This document shows, piece after piece, positions 1 to 8,594 of a stretch of 64,000 nt of DNA; position 1 is the stretch's first letter, and every line of letters begins with the position of its first letter. Position numbers and translations under genes: made by a program. This stretch comes from Couchioplanes caeruleus (GTDB lineage Bacteria; Actinomycetota; Actinomycetes; Mycobacteriales; Micromonosporaceae). The DNA is taken from positions 7,002,501 through 7,066,500 of the forward strand of contig NZ_CP092183.1 in NCBI RefSeq assembly GCF_023499255.1, read 5' to 3'. Under the pieces are notes generated by a model, which was given only the letters and a program-made list of their open reading frames with translations, ran no database searches and was not told the DNA's origin.

Positions 1-153
1 CGGGCCGCCCGCCGGCGCGCCCAGCATCACCCAGCCCGGTTCGTCCTCGACGGCGCTCCAGCCCAGCAGCCGCTGGTAGAACGCCGCGAGCTCGTTCGCG
101 TCCGGGGCGTCGAGGACCACCCCGGCGAGCATCATGCGCGGTCGCTCACTCAT
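1..153 (-). CDS. VOC (glyoxalase/dioxygenase superfamily) protein, partial
   Basis: Only the N-terminal 51 codons lie in the window; the gene continues past position 1. The ATG is at 153 and the protein begins MSERPRMMLAGVVLDAPDAN. The segment ELAAFYQRLLGW is the first helix typical of vicinal-oxygen-chelate proteins, followed by a beta strand (GWVMLGAP). The substrate cannot be inferred; proteins of this kind are commonly annotated as glyoxalase or bleomycin-resistance-like. The neighbour at 183-1376 is transcribed in the same direction and ends 30 bp upstream of this start, so the two could be cotranscribed. Confidence 0.8.
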   Translation of the reverse strand, partial: MSERPRMMLAGVVLDAPDANELAAFYQRLLGWSAVEDEPGWVMLGAPAGGP

Positions 154-182
154 GTGAATGCGTTACCCCATCCGTAGCGTGA

Positions 183-1376
183 CTATCCCAATACGGGAAC
201 CACATCGCCGATCACCACGACGGCCGGCGGGCGCACCCCCGCGGCCGCCGTCGCGGCGGCGACCTCGCCGAGGGTGCTGTGCAGGACGCGCTGCGAGGTC
301 GTCGAGCCCTCCTGCACCACCGCGGCCGGCGTGTCCGCGGCACGCCCCTCGGCGACCAGCCGCTGCGCGATCTTCGGCAGGTTCTTCAGGCCCATCATCA
401 CCACGAGCGTGCCCCGCAGCCGCGCCAGCGCCGCCCAGTCCACCAGCGACTGGTCGCTCTCCGGCGGGACGTGCCCCGAGACCACCGTGAACTCGTGCGC
501 CACGCCGCGGTGGGTCACCGGGATGCCGGCCAGCGCCGGCGCGGCGATCGAGCTGGTCACCCCGGGCACGACCGTCACGGGTACGCCCGCCTTCGCGCAG
601 GCCAGCGCCTCCTCGCCGCCGCGGCCGAAGACGAACGGGTCGCCGCCCTTGAGCCGGACGACGAACTTGCCCTCCAGCGCGCGCTCCACGAGGATCCGGT
701 TGATCTCCTCCTGCGTCGCGGACGGCCCGTACGGGATCTTGGCGGCGTCGACCAGCTCGACTTCCGGGCGCAGCTCGTCGAGGAGCATCCCGGGCACCAG
801 CCGGTCGGTGACCACCACGTCGGCCCGGTTCAGCAGCCGGCGGCCCTTGACCGTGATGAGCTCGGGGTCGCCCGGGCCGCTGCCGACCAGGAAGACCTGG
901 CCCGGGCCGGCGGCACGCGCGGTCAGCTCGTTGTTCTCCAGCGCGGCGGCGATGAGGTCGCGCAGGGCCATCGCGTTGCGCCGGTCGCCGCCGTCGGTCA
1001 CCGCGACCGTGATCTGCCCCTGCCGGGTCACCGCGGGGGTCCAGGCCGTGGCCGCGTCCCGGTCGTCCGCGCGTACGCAGAAGACCCGGCGCTCCTCCGC
1101 GGCGAGGCTGACCTGCGCGGCCGCCGCGGGATCGTCCACCGCGACCTGGACCAGCCAGGCACCGTCCACGTCGGCGGGCTCGAAGCGGCGCTCGTGCCAG
1201 GTCAGGCGGCCGGCGTCCACGTACCCGCGCAGCGCCGGGGTGAGCACGGGCGACACCACGTCGACCCGCGCACCCGTCGCCAGCAGGGCGGCCATCCGGC
1301 GGGTCGCCACCGCACCGCCGCCGACCACGAGGACCCGCCGGCCCTCCAGCCGCAGCGCCAAGGGGTAGAGGTTCAC
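183..1376 (-). CDS. cobA: uroporphyrinogen-III C-methyltransferase / siroheme synthase (CysG-like fusion)
   Basis: A 397-residue fusion. Residues ~1-150 form a precorrin-2 dehydrogenase/ferrochelatase-like NAD-binding domain (Rossmann loop VVGGGAVA near residue 17). Residues ~160-397 form the SAM-dependent uroporphyrinogen-III methyltransferase (VGSGPGDPELITVKG; RLKGGDPFVFGRGGEE; PGVTSSIAAPALAGIPVTHR; VVMMGL). The methyltransferase makes precorrin-2, the branch point to cobalamin and siroheme. It is shorter than E. coli CysG (457 residues), so the first module looks compact. The GTG start at 1376 overlaps the cobT stop in a GTGA, indicating translational coupling within the cobC-cobT-cobA operon. 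Confidence 0.93.
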   Translation of the reverse strand: MNLYPLALRLEGRRVLVVGGGAVATRRMAALLATGARVDVVSPVLTPALRGYVDAGRLTWHERRFEPADVDGAWLVQVAVDDPAAAAQVSLAAEERRVFCVRADDRDAATAWTPAVTRQGQITVAVTDGGDRRNAMALRDLIAAALENNELTARAAGPGQVFLVGSGPGDPELITVKGRRLLNRADVVVTDRLVPGMLLDELRPEVELVDAAKIPYGPSATQEEINRILVERALEGKFVVRLKGGDPFVFGRGGEEALACAKAGVPVTVVPGVTSSIAAPALAGIPVTHRGVAHEFTVVSGHVPPESDQSLVDWAALARLRGTLVVMMGLKNLPKIAQRLVAEGRAADTPAAVVQEGSTTSQRVLHSTLGEVAAATAAAGVRPPAVVVIGDVVPVLG

Positions 1377-2425
1377 TTCTCCGAGACCCCCGCCGAGTCG
1401 AAGGTGGCCACCTCGCGCAGCACCCGGACCGCGCCGGCGATGACGGGCAGCGCGAGCGTGGCGCCCGTACCCTCGCCGAGGCGCATGCCGAGATCCAGCA
1501 GCGGGGTGAGGCCGAGGTGGGCGAGCGCGACCGTGGCGCCGGGCTCGACGGACCGGTGCCCGGCGATCATCGCGGCCACCGCGTGCGGGGCGAAGGCCGC
1601 TGCCGCGACCGCCGCGGACGCGGCGATGACCCCGTCGACGACCACCGGCACGCGCCGGGCGGCCGCGCCGAGGATGAAGCCGGCCAGCGCCGCGTGCTCC
1701 AGGCCGCCGACGGCCGCCACGGTCGCGAGCGGCCGGGACGGGTCAGGCCGGTGCAGCTCCAGCGCGCGGGTGACCACGTCGACCTTCTTCGCGTACGTGT
1801 CGTCGTCGACGCCCGTGCCGCGCCCGGTGACCTCGGCCGGCGTGGCACCCGTGAACGCCGCCACCAGCGCGGCCGCCGGCGTGGTGTTGGCGATGCCCAT
1901 GTCGCCGGTGACCAGGCACTTAGCGCCGCCCTCGATGAGCGCCCCGGCGACCGAGATGCCGATCTCCAGCGCGGACCGGGCCTCGTCCTCGGTCATCGCC
2001 GCGGTGACGGTGAGGTCCCGGGTCCCGCGCCGCACGTTGGCGTCGAGCAGGTTGTCGCCGCCGTGCAGCGGGATCGCCACGCCCACGTCCACCACCATCA
2101 GCGACGCGCCGGTCTGCCGGGCGAACGCGTTGATCACGGCTCCCCCGGCGACGAAGTTCGCCACCATCTGCGCGGTGACCTCCTGCGGCCAGGGTGTGAC
2201 GCCCTGGGCGTGCACGCCGTGGTCACCGGCGAAGACCGCGATCGCCGCGGGCTCCGGCATCGGCGGTGGACAGGCGCCCGCGAGGCCGGCCAGGCGTACC
2301 GACAGCTCCTCGAGGGCGCCCAGCGAGCCGGCCGGCTTCGTCAGCCGGGACTGCAGGTCACGGGCGGCGGCCATGGCCGGCTCATCGGCGGGCGCGATGG
2401 CGGCGAGGGTCGTCTCCAGGGTCAC
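1373..2425 (-). CDS. cobT: nicotinate-nucleotide--dimethylbenzimidazole phosphoribosyltransferase
   Basis: CobT, about 350 residues, the usual family length. It transfers phosphoribose from nicotinate mononucleotide to 5,6-dimethylbenzimidazole, giving alpha-ribazole phosphate for the lower ligand of cobalamin. Recognisable segments are FAGDHGVHAQGVTPWPQEVT, GDMGIANTTPAAALVAAFTG and, near the C terminus, LGMRLGEGTGA, which holds the conserved catalytic Glu. I place the start at GTG 2425 (VTLETTLAAIAPA), because it overlaps the upstream cobC stop in a GTGA. An in-frame upstream extension to 2506 would run antiparallel to nothing useful and has no family similarity. Confidence 0.93.
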   Translation of the reverse strand: MTLETTLAAIAPADEPAMAAARDLQSRLTKPAGSLGALEELSVRLAGLAGACPPPMPEPAAIAVFAGDHGVHAQGVTPWPQEVTAQMVANFVAGGAVINAFARQTGASLMVVDVGVAIPLHGGDNLLDANVRRGTRDLTVTAAMTEDEARSALEIGISVAGALIEGGAKCLVTGDMGIANTTPAAALVAAFTGATPAEVTGRGTGVDDDTYAKKVDVVTRALELHRPDPSRPLATVAAVGGLEHAALAGFILGAAARRVPVVVDGVIAASAAVAAAAFAPHAVAAMIAGHRSVEPGATVALAHLGLTPLLDLGMRLGEGTGATLALPVIAGAVRVLREVATFDSAGVSEK

Positions 2426-3471
2426 TGTCGCTCCTTCAGCACATCGGTCAGCGTCGCGAGGAAAGCATCGCTGGTGGCAGTGTCGCGCACCGCCACTCGC
2501 AGCCAATCGGCGCCCAGCCCGGGAAATGTGTCGCCGCGCCTGACGGCGTACCCTCGTTTGCGCAGCTCAAGACGCACCTGGTCGGCGCCGGACAGGCGCA
2601 GCGCGACGAACGCGGCGGCCGGCAGACCCGCGACAGTGACTTCCGGCACGCCGCGCAGCCCGGCGACCAGATGGTCCCGCTCGCCGGCCAGCGCCGCCGC
2701 GATCTCCCGCTCGGCCGCCATGGCGGCCGGCGACGCGCAGGCCTCGGCGGCCGCCAGCGCCGGCGACGAGACCGCCCACAGCGGCTGGGCCCGGGCCAGC
2801 TGCTCGACCATGCCGGGCGCCGCGAGCGCATAGCCGATCCGCAGGCCGGCCAGGCCCCACGTCTTGGTCAGGCTGCGCAGGACGATCAGGCCGGGGACGT
2901 CGGCGCGGCCCGCCAGCGACTCGGGCTCGCCGGCCTCGCCGGGCCGCCACGTGGTGTCGGCGAAGGCCTCGTCGACGACCAGCACCCGGCCGGGCCGGGC
3001 CAGCTCGACGAGGTCGGCGGCCGGGTGCAGCACCGAGGTGGGGTTCGTGGGGTTGCCGACGATCACCAGGTCGGCGTCCTCCGGCACCAGCGCCGGGTCC
3101 AGCCGGAAGCCGTCCTCCTCGCGGAGCAGCACCCGCCCGACCTCGCGGCCGGCGTTGCGCAGGGCCGCCTCGGGTTCGGTGAACTGCGGATGCACGACCA
3201 CCGGCCGGCGCGCGCCGACCGCCCGCGCGATGAGCACGAAGGCCTGCGCGGCACCCGCGGTGAGCAGCACCTCGGCGGGATCGCGGCGATGCTTCGCGGC
3301 GGTCGCGGCCGTGGCCCGGGTGGCGTCCGGGTAGGCCGCGAGGTCGGTCAGGGAGGCGGTGATCGGCTCGGCCAGCCAGGCGGGCATGGGCTGCCGCCGG
3401 ACGTTCACCGCCAGGTCGACCAGGCCCGGCTCCACCTCCGCGTCGCCGTGATGGTGCAGATCCATCTCCAC
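2422..3471 (-). CDS. cobC: CobC-like PLP-dependent aminotransferase/decarboxylase of cobalamin synthesis
   Basis: A 349-residue fold-type I PLP enzyme of the histidinol-phosphate aminotransferase/L-threonine-O-3-phosphate decarboxylase group (similar to the mycobacterial protein called CobC). The motif VIVGNPTNPTSVLHP is the cofactor-binding Asn region, VLVVDEAFADT contains the PLP Asp, and LRSLTKTWGLAGLRIGY carries the Schiff-base Lys and following phosphate-binding Arg. It likely supplies (R)-1-amino-2-propanol phosphate. It is the first gene of the cobC-cobT-cobA operon and is divergent from the penicillin-binding protein, with only 63 bp between their starts. The start could be GTG 3471 or ATG 3465. 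Confidence 0.85.
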   Translation of the reverse strand: MEMDLHHHGDAEVEPGLVDLAVNVRRQPMPAWLAEPITASLTDLAAYPDATRATAATAAKHRRDPAEVLLTAGAAQAFVLIARAVGARRPVVVHPQFTEPEAALRNAGREVGRVLLREEDGFRLDPALVPEDADLVIVGNPTNPTSVLHPAADLVELARPGRVLVVDEAFADTTWRPGEAGEPESLAGRADVPGLIVLRSLTKTWGLAGLRIGYALAAPGMVEQLARAQPLWAVSSPALAAAEACASPAAMAAEREIAAALAGERDHLVAGLRGVPEVTVAGLPAAAFVALRLSGADQVRLELRKRGYAVRRGDTFPGLGADWLRVAVRDTATSDAFLATLTDVLKERQ

Positions 3472-3522
3472 GGGGTCAGCATGACGGATGCGAAACGGGA
3501 GTTCACTTCGGCCGTTTTGTCA

Positions 3523-3528
3523 TACCTT
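3523..3528 (+). promoter_or_regulatory. -10 box of a leaderless promoter for the PBP gene
   Basis: TACCTT matches the actinobacterial TANNNT -10 pattern and lies exactly 6 nt ahead of GTG 3535. A weak -35 candidate (GTTCAC, 3501-3506) is 16 bp further upstream. There is no usable Shine-Dalgarno sequence for this GTG. Confidence 0.5.
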
Positions 3529-3534
3529 CGAGGG

Positions 3535-5685
3535 GTGACGAAGACCGGACTCGCCAAAGCTGGACGGCTCGCCCCGCTCATCCGCGCCGGGCTCATCGCC
3601 GGCATCGCCATCGCCGGTCTCGTCTTCCCGCTGGTCGCCCTGGCGGGCGTCGGCGCCAAGACCGGGGCCGACGCATTGGCGAGCATGCCGGAACAGCTCA
3701 CGGTCGTGCCGTCCGCGCAGACCACTTACGTGTACGCCAACGACGGCAAGACGCTGCTCACCATGTTCTACGAGGAGCACCGCAAGCCGACGAAGATCGA
3801 GGACATGTCGCCGTACATCACGAGCGCGATCGTGGCGTCCGAGGACACCCGCTTCTACGAGCACAACGGCGTCGACCCCAAGGGCGTGGCCCGCGCCTTC
3901 GTCGCGAACCAGCAGGCCGGCGGCGTCTCCCAGGGCGCCTCCACGCTGACCATGCAGTACGTCCGCATGGCGCTGCGCGACGGGGCCCGGACGCCGAAGG
4001 AGGCCCTCGAAGCCACCGAGCAGACCACCGCCCGGAAGCTGCGCGAGATGCGGCTCGCCATCGAGCTCGAGAAGCGCGTGTCGAAGCAGGAGATCCTGCA
4101 GCGGTACCTGAACTCGGCGTACTTCGGGCACCGCGCGTACGGCATCTTCGCCGCCGCCGAGGTCTTCTTCTCCAAGACGCCGAAACAGCTGACGCTCACC
4201 GAAGCGGCGCTGCTCGCCGGGCTGGTCAAGGCGCCCACGGCGTACGACCCGGCCGTCAACGACCGGACCGCGGCCACCGAACGCCGCAACTACGTGATCG
4301 ACCAGATGCGCAAGATGGGCTCGATCACGGCCGCGCAGGCCGACGCGGCGCGCAAGACGAAGATCAAGCTGAGGCTGACCAGCCCGCCCAACGACTGCGT
4401 CTCGGTGCCCAAGAAGCACAACGACTGGGGATTCTTCTGCGATTACCTGCGCAACTGGTGGATGGAACAGCCCGCCTTCGGCGCGGACCCCCAGGAACGC
4501 CTCGAGAACCTGCGCCGTGGCGGCTACCGCGTCGTCACCACCATCGACCCGAAGATCCAGGCCTCGGCGATGGAACACATCCTGGACAAAGAGAAGAAGA
4601 AGAGCGTGTACGCGCACGGCGAAGTCGTCATCGAGCCCGGCACGGGCCGCATCAAGGCGATGGCCGTCAACCGCAAGTACTCGCTCGACCAGAAGAACAA
4701 CGGCAAACACAGCGACCGCCGCAAACGCGACGACATCCGCGGCAACTATCCGAACACCGTCAACCCGCTCCTCGGCGGCGGCGACATGGCGGGCTACCAG
4801 GCCGGCTCCACCTTCAAGATCTTCACGATGCTCGCCGCCCTCGACGAAGGCATGCCGCTCGACACCGCCTTCAACGCGCCCCAGCGGTACGTCAGCAAGT
4901 ACATCACCGCGCCCGGGCCGGCGACCTGCGGCATCCACTGGTGCCCGAAGAACTCCAGCGCCTCCATGACCGGACGGCAGACCATGTGGAGCGGCTTCGG
5001 CAAGTCCGTCAACACGTACTTCGTCCAGCTCGAACAGAAGGTCGGCGCGGAGAAGGCCGTACGGATGGCGGAACGGCTCGGGCTGAAATGGCGTACCGAC
5101 GTCGACCGGGAACTCGCCAGCCCCGAACACGCGAGCGGATGGGGCGCCTTCACCCTCGGCGTCAGCGACGCCACCCCCATCGAGATGGCCAACGTCTTCG
5201 CCACCCTCGCCGCGGAGGGCACCTACTGCGAACCCATCCCTGTCCGCCTCATCAACACCCGCGACGGGGCCAGCTACGAATACAAGGGCAAGAAGGTGGC
5301 CGGGCCCCGCTGCCACCAGGCCCTCCGACCGGAAGTCGCCCAGGCGGCAACCGACGCCGCGCGGTGCGTCACCGGCTACGGCGCCGCGAAGGGCGACTGC
5401 GGAGGCTGGCAGACCTCCCCGATGGTCCACGCGACATTGCACCGGCCGGTCGCCGGCAAGAGCGGCACGACGGACAGCAACCGGAGCGCCTGGTTCTGCG
5501 GGTACACGCCCCAGCTCGCGGCGGCGGCGTTCGTGGCGGACCCCGACAACCCGGAGAACACGGTGGGGACCAGCCGGGGCACCATCTCGAAATACACCGT
5601 GGCGGAAACCCTGAAAGACGCGCTGAAGGGCAAGCCCAAGGAGAAGTTCAATCCACCGCCGGACTCGATGGTGCACGGGGGCTGA
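3535..5685 (+). CDS. bifunctional class A penicillin-binding protein (PonA-like)
   Basis: A 716-residue membrane-anchored peptidoglycan synthase. A single transmembrane helix at residues ~15-40 (IAGIAIAGLVFPLVALAGV) is followed by a GT51 glycosyltransferase domain with catalytic Glu103 in VASEDTRFYEHNGVDPKG and the segment GASTLTMQYVR. The transpeptidase domain has Ser425 and Lys428 in AGSTFK, Ser491 in KSVN and Lys642 in KSGT. All catalytic motifs are intact. It polymerises lipid II and cross-links stem peptides outside the membrane. I chose GTG 3535 because a TANNNT -10 box lies 6 nt ahead; ATG 3481 in the same frame is the alternative. A hairpin terminator follows at 5698-5726. Confidence 0.93.
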   Translation: MTKTGLAKAGRLAPLIRAGLIAGIAIAGLVFPLVALAGVGAKTGADALASMPEQLTVVPSAQTTYVYANDGKTLLTMFYEEHRKPTKIEDMSPYITSAIVASEDTRFYEHNGVDPKGVARAFVANQQAGGVSQGASTLTMQYVRMALRDGARTPKEALEATEQTTARKLREMRLAIELEKRVSKQEILQRYLNSAYFGHRAYGIFAAAEVFFSKTPKQLTLTEAALLAGLVKAPTAYDPAVNDRTAATERRNYVIDQMRKMGSITAAQADAARKTKIKLRLTSPPNDCVSVPKKHNDWGFFCDYLRNWWMEQPAFGADPQERLENLRRGGYRVVTTIDPKIQASAMEHILDKEKKKSVYAHGEVVIEPGTGRIKAMAVNRKYSLDQKNNGKHSDRRKRDDIRGNYPNTVNPLLGGGDMAGYQAGSTFKIFTMLAALDEGMPLDTAFNAPQRYVSKYITAPGPATCGIHWCPKNSSASMTGRQTMWSGFGKSVNTYFVQLEQKVGAEKAVRMAERLGLKWRTDVDRELASPEHASGWGAFTLGVSDATPIEMANVFATLAAEGTYCEPIPVRLINTRDGASYEYKGKKVAGPRCHQALRPEVAQAATDAARCVTGYGAAKGDCGGWQTSPMVHATLHRPVAGKSGTTDSNRSAWFCGYTPQLAAAAFVADPDNPENTVGTSRGTISKYTVAETLKDALKGKPKEKFNPPPDSMVHGG

Positions 5686-5697
5686 GAGGCCAGGCCC

Positions 5698-5726
5698 GGG
5701 CCGGATCGCCGTTGGCGGTCCGGCCC
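5698..5726 (+). terminator. hairpin terminator after the PBP gene
   Basis: Inverted repeat GGGCCGGATCGCC / GGCGGTCCGGCCC around a GTT loop: 12 of 13 pairs are Watson-Crick and one is a G-T wobble. It lies 12 bp after the stop codon and a short T-containing stretch (GATTCCTGT) follows. Confidence 0.6.
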
Positions 5727-5937
5727 GATTCCTGTCGGGCGTCAACGCAGTGCCCGGGCGTCGTCGCGGTCCGAACCTCATCGCGGCATCGGCGCCGACC
5801 CGGGTGCCCGGGCGGAGGTCGCAGCCGGAACCGCATCGGAGCAGGCGGGTGCCCCGTAGCGGCCCGCGGCCCGAATCCCACCGGAGCCTCGGGCGCCGAG
5901 GCGGGATCGGGCCGCGGCCCGCTTGTCATCTGGGCAC

Positions 5938-6543
5938 TCAGTGCGGGGCCGAGAGCGGGCGCCAGTGCGGGTTTCGGCCGGCCAGCGCCACCGCCTGGTC
6001 GAGGAGGGTCGCCTCGTCGTCCGTGGGGAACACCGGGCCGAGGAAGCCGGGAGTGCCCTCCGCCGGGCCCTGTGACAGGAACTCGATGATGTTCTCGAGG
6101 ATGCGGGGATCCGCCGCATACTCCTGGCCGGTGGCTCGAGCGAGATCCCAGCCGTGCATGGTCACCTCGTTGATCGCCACGGTGCCCATGGTGGCGGCGG
6201 GCATGGTGACGCCGCCGGCCCGGGCCGTGCCCTCCCAGGCCGTCGGGTTCTTCCAGGCCGTCGAGAGATCCTCGAGGACCACGGGCAGGCGGCTGCGCCA
6301 GTGCGGCGAGAGGTTGGCCGCTGACGGTCGCGGTGGGGCCGTGTCGGTGCCGGGGGCGTCCGTTCTCTTCTGGGCCGCCTGGGTGAACGCCCAGGCGAGG
6401 CTCATGATGTGATCGAGCAGGTCGCCGACCGTCCAATCCGGACAAGGGGTCGGCGCGGTGAGATGGTCGTCGGTGATGCCCAGCAGCAGTGCCCGGATCC
6501 GACGCACGGGTGGGTCGAAGTCCAGGGGCACACGGTCGGCCAC
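5938..6543 (-). CDS. TIGR03086-type metal-binding protein (DinB/maleylpyruvate isomerase fold)
   Basis: A 201-residue protein of the actinobacterial DinB-like, mycothiol-dependent maleylpyruvate isomerase N-terminal superfamily. The hallmark N-terminal motif TPCPDWTVGDLLDHI supplies the first metal-ligand His, and INEVTMHGWDLARATGQ supplies the second; both are intact. These proteins bind a divalent metal in a four-helix bundle. The specific reaction is not predictable, although mycothiol-dependent chemistry is often proposed. The GTG start at 6543 is preceded by AAGGGAGA. It stands alone between the PBP terminator and the CobB-like gene. Confidence 0.85.
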   Translation of the reverse strand: MADRVPLDFDPPVRRIRALLLGITDDHLTAPTPCPDWTVGDLLDHIMSLAWAFTQAAQKRTDAPGTDTAPPRPSAANLSPHWRSRLPVVLEDLSTAWKNPTAWEGTARAGGVTMPAATMGTVAINEVTMHGWDLARATGQEYAADPRILENIIEFLSQGPAEGTPGFLGPVFPTDDEATLLDQAVALAGRNPHWRPLSAPH

Positions 6544-6792
6544 GGCTGTTCTCCCTTCACGCGGGACCCCCTCACCGTAAGGCCGCCCTGCGACAATTGC
6601 CGTCCGGCGTGTCGGCCGACGACACGCCGATGTGCTCGTTGAGCAGGGCGTACGGGGACGGGACGGGCGTGCGCGGGCCGGGTGCGGCGCGGGCCGGGTG
6701 CGGCGCGGGCTCGGGGAAGCGCGGGAAGGGTGCGGCGCTGGGCGGGGCTCGCTCGCCGCGGTCGGGCAGCCGGGCGGTCGCGAGCTTTGGTG

Positions 6793-8481
6793 TCACTGCG
6801 CCGGTGTGGCCGTACCTTGGTCCTGGTTGTGGATTGTCACGGCCGAGAGCGACAACGTGGCCTCGCCCGGGTCCTCGTCCTGGTCCGCCGGCGGGCCCGG
6901 CGGCTGGGCCGGCACCGCGGCCGCGTGGCCGGCCACCGGCGAGACCGCCGCAGCATGCCCGGTGACCGCCGGGACGATCGCCGCGTGACCGGCGACCGGC
7001 GGGACGTTCGCCGGGTGACCGGCGACGGGCGGGACCGGGGCCGCGTGGCCCGCGGCTGGTGAGACAGCGGCCGCGTGGGCGGCGATCGGGGTCGGCGGGA
7101 TGCGGCCTCCGGCCGGGATGGTCGCTGCGACCAGGCGGCGGGAGATCTCCGGGGCTCCCGCCCAGTGCAGGCCGAGCTGCGAGGCGTGGACCTGCCGCCA
7201 GACGAAGCCTTCCGGGTTGCCGCCCGACCAGGTCCAGGCCGGCACCTGCCCAGCGCGTGGACCGACGATCGCGCGGTGCTGTTTGTAGCCGGTGATGCGG
7301 GCTCCGGCCGGCGCCAGGACCGAGGTCGACGGCGCCGTGGCCTCGCGGTAGCCGGCCACGGTCTGGGTGGCGGTCGTCGCCGTCGCGTCGAGGATGCCGC
7401 ACATCGGGCGGCCGTCGAAGTCGTGGCCGAGCCAGGGCAGGCCGACGCCTTCCGCGATGATCGGACCGCCGTCGTGGGCGAGGCGGGCCACCGCCGCGTT
7501 GAGGCGGCGGTTGGCGGACAGCTCCTCCGCGTAGCTTTCCGGGAGGCCGGCGCCGATCATCAGGCCGCGGGTGCCGGGCGGCAGCGTCTCGTCGCGGAGC
7601 GGGTCGATCACGACCACGTCCGCTCCCGCGGCCGTGAGGAGCTCCGCCGTCTCGACGTACGTGTAGGGCGCGCCGGGGCCGCCCGCGAGCGCGATCACCG
7701 GACGCTGTTCCGGCGGGACGGGCGGCTCGCCGGTGGCCTCGGCGAGGGCGTCCGTCGGGGACCAGGCCGGGGCGGGCAGGGCCGGGGCGGTGTCGGCGAG
7801 CGCCATGATGCGGTCCAGGTCGAGCGCGCCGGCGACGGCTTCACCCAGACGGCGTACGGCGCGGATCGCCTCGACCGTGCGGTGCGCGACCGGGACCGGC
7901 CCCTGCGACCGCGCCGGCAGGACCGCGGGGAGATCACCGCGACGGAGCGCACCGAGTACGGGCATGCCGATGTCGTCCAGGGCGGTGCGCAGCATCTCCT
8001 CGTGCCGTGGCGACGCGACGCGGTTCAGCACGACGCCGCCGAGGTGCACCATCTCGTCGAACATGCGGAAGCCGTGCACCAGCGCGGCGAGCGAATGCCC
8101 CATCGCGGCGACGTCGACCACGAGCAGCACCGGTGCGCGGAGCGCAGCCGCGACCGCCGCGGTGCCGTCGATCTCCGGCTGCCCGGTCAGGCTGTCGAAC
8201 AAGCCCATCGCACCCTCGATGACCGCGATCTCCGAGCCGATCGCGCCATGCGCGAACAGCGGGGCGATACGGTGCGAACCGACCAGCCGGGGGTCCAGGT
8301 TGCGGCCCGGACGGCCGGCGGCGAGGCCCAGGTACGCGGCGTCGGTGTGATCGGGACCCACCTTGAAACCCGCCGCCGGAACTCCCCGAGCCGCGCAGGC
8401 GGCCAGCAGGCCCACCGCGATGGCGGTCTTGCCGTGCCCGGACGAGGGGGCGCTCACCACCAGGCGGGGTTGGCTGGACAT
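6793..8481 (-). CDS. cobB: CobB-like cobyrinate a,c-diamide synthase homologue lacking the glutaminase Cys, with a decapeptide-repeat tail
   Basis: About 562 residues from ATG 8481, which has GAGGGAG upstream. The N-terminal ATP-dependent synthetase domain is clear: P-loop SAPSSGHGKT, FKVGPDHTD, RNLDPRLV and EGAMGLFDS, as in CobB/CbiA enzymes that amidate the a- and c-carboxylates of cobyrinate. In the C-terminal amidotransferase domain the segment that normally reads AECGG with the nucleophilic Cys reads IIAEGVGLPWLG (codons at 7441-7452), so the Cys is absent. The His-region GYKQHRA also departs from the norm. Residues ~468-527 are six copies of a decapeptide like GHAAPVPPVA, followed by an acidic tail. 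It may use free ammonia, a partner glutaminase, or have another role. Confidence 0.85.
   Translation of the reverse strand: MSSQPRLVVSAPSSGHGKTAIAVGLLAACAARGVPAAGFKVGPDHTDAAYLGLAAGRPGRNLDPRLVGSHRIAPLFAHGAIGSEIAVIEGAMGLFDSLTGQPEIDGTAAVAAALRAPVLLVVDVAAMGHSLAALVHGFRMFDEMVHLGGVVLNRVASPRHEEMLRTALDDIGMPVLGALRRGDLPAVLPARSQGPVPVAHRTVEAIRAVRRLGEAVAGALDLDRIMALADTAPALPAPAWSPTDALAEATGEPPVPPEQRPVIALAGGPGAPYTYVETAELLTAAGADVVVIDPLRDETLPPGTRGLMIGAGLPESYAEELSANRRLNAAVARLAHDGGPIIAEGVGLPWLGHDFDGRPMCGILDATATTATQTVAGYREATAPSTSVLAPAGARITGYKQHRAIVGPRAGQVPAWTWSGGNPEGFVWRQVHASQLGLHWAGAPEISRRLVAATIPAGGRIPPTPIAAHAAAVSPAAGHAAPVPPVAGHPANVPPVAGHAAIVPAVTGHAAAVSPVAGHAAAVPAQPPGPPADQDEDPGEATLSLSAVTIHNQDQGTATPAQ
6901..7080 (-). 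repeat. six 30-bp in-frame tandem repeats in the CobB-like gene
   Basis: The coded units are AHAAAVSPAA, GHAAPVPPVA, GHPANVPPVA, GHAAIVPAVT, GHAAAVSPVA and GHAAAVPAQP. The period is 30 bp, so copy-number change keeps the frame. The Pro/Ala/His-rich composition predicts an extended, disordered segment. Confidence 0.85.
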
Positions 8482-8582
8482 GAGTGGCTCCCTCGGGGAT
8501 ACGGAAAACGGCGGCGACATGATATTGACGCCCCGGATGTCGCACCCTACCTGCCAGCCGCGAACGCCGGTGGGCACCCGGG

Positions 8583-8588
8583 TAGCCT
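8583..8588 (+). promoter_or_regulatory. -10 box of a leaderless promoter for the SURF1 gene
   Basis: TAGCCT lies 6 nt ahead of GTG 8595 and no Shine-Dalgarno sequence is visible. It is in the 113-bp divergent region shared with the CobB-like gene. No convincing -35 is seen. Confidence 0.45.
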
Positions 8589-8594
8589 CGGAGC

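Noticed and set aside
5648..6445. 265-residue minus-strand frame across the PBP terminator
   Set aside because: A shadow of the TIGR03086-type gene in another frame; it crosses a terminator and lacks motifs.
8482..8594. Cobalamin riboswitch upstream of the CobB-like gene
   Set aside because: The 113-bp divergent region is too short and lacks the core motif.
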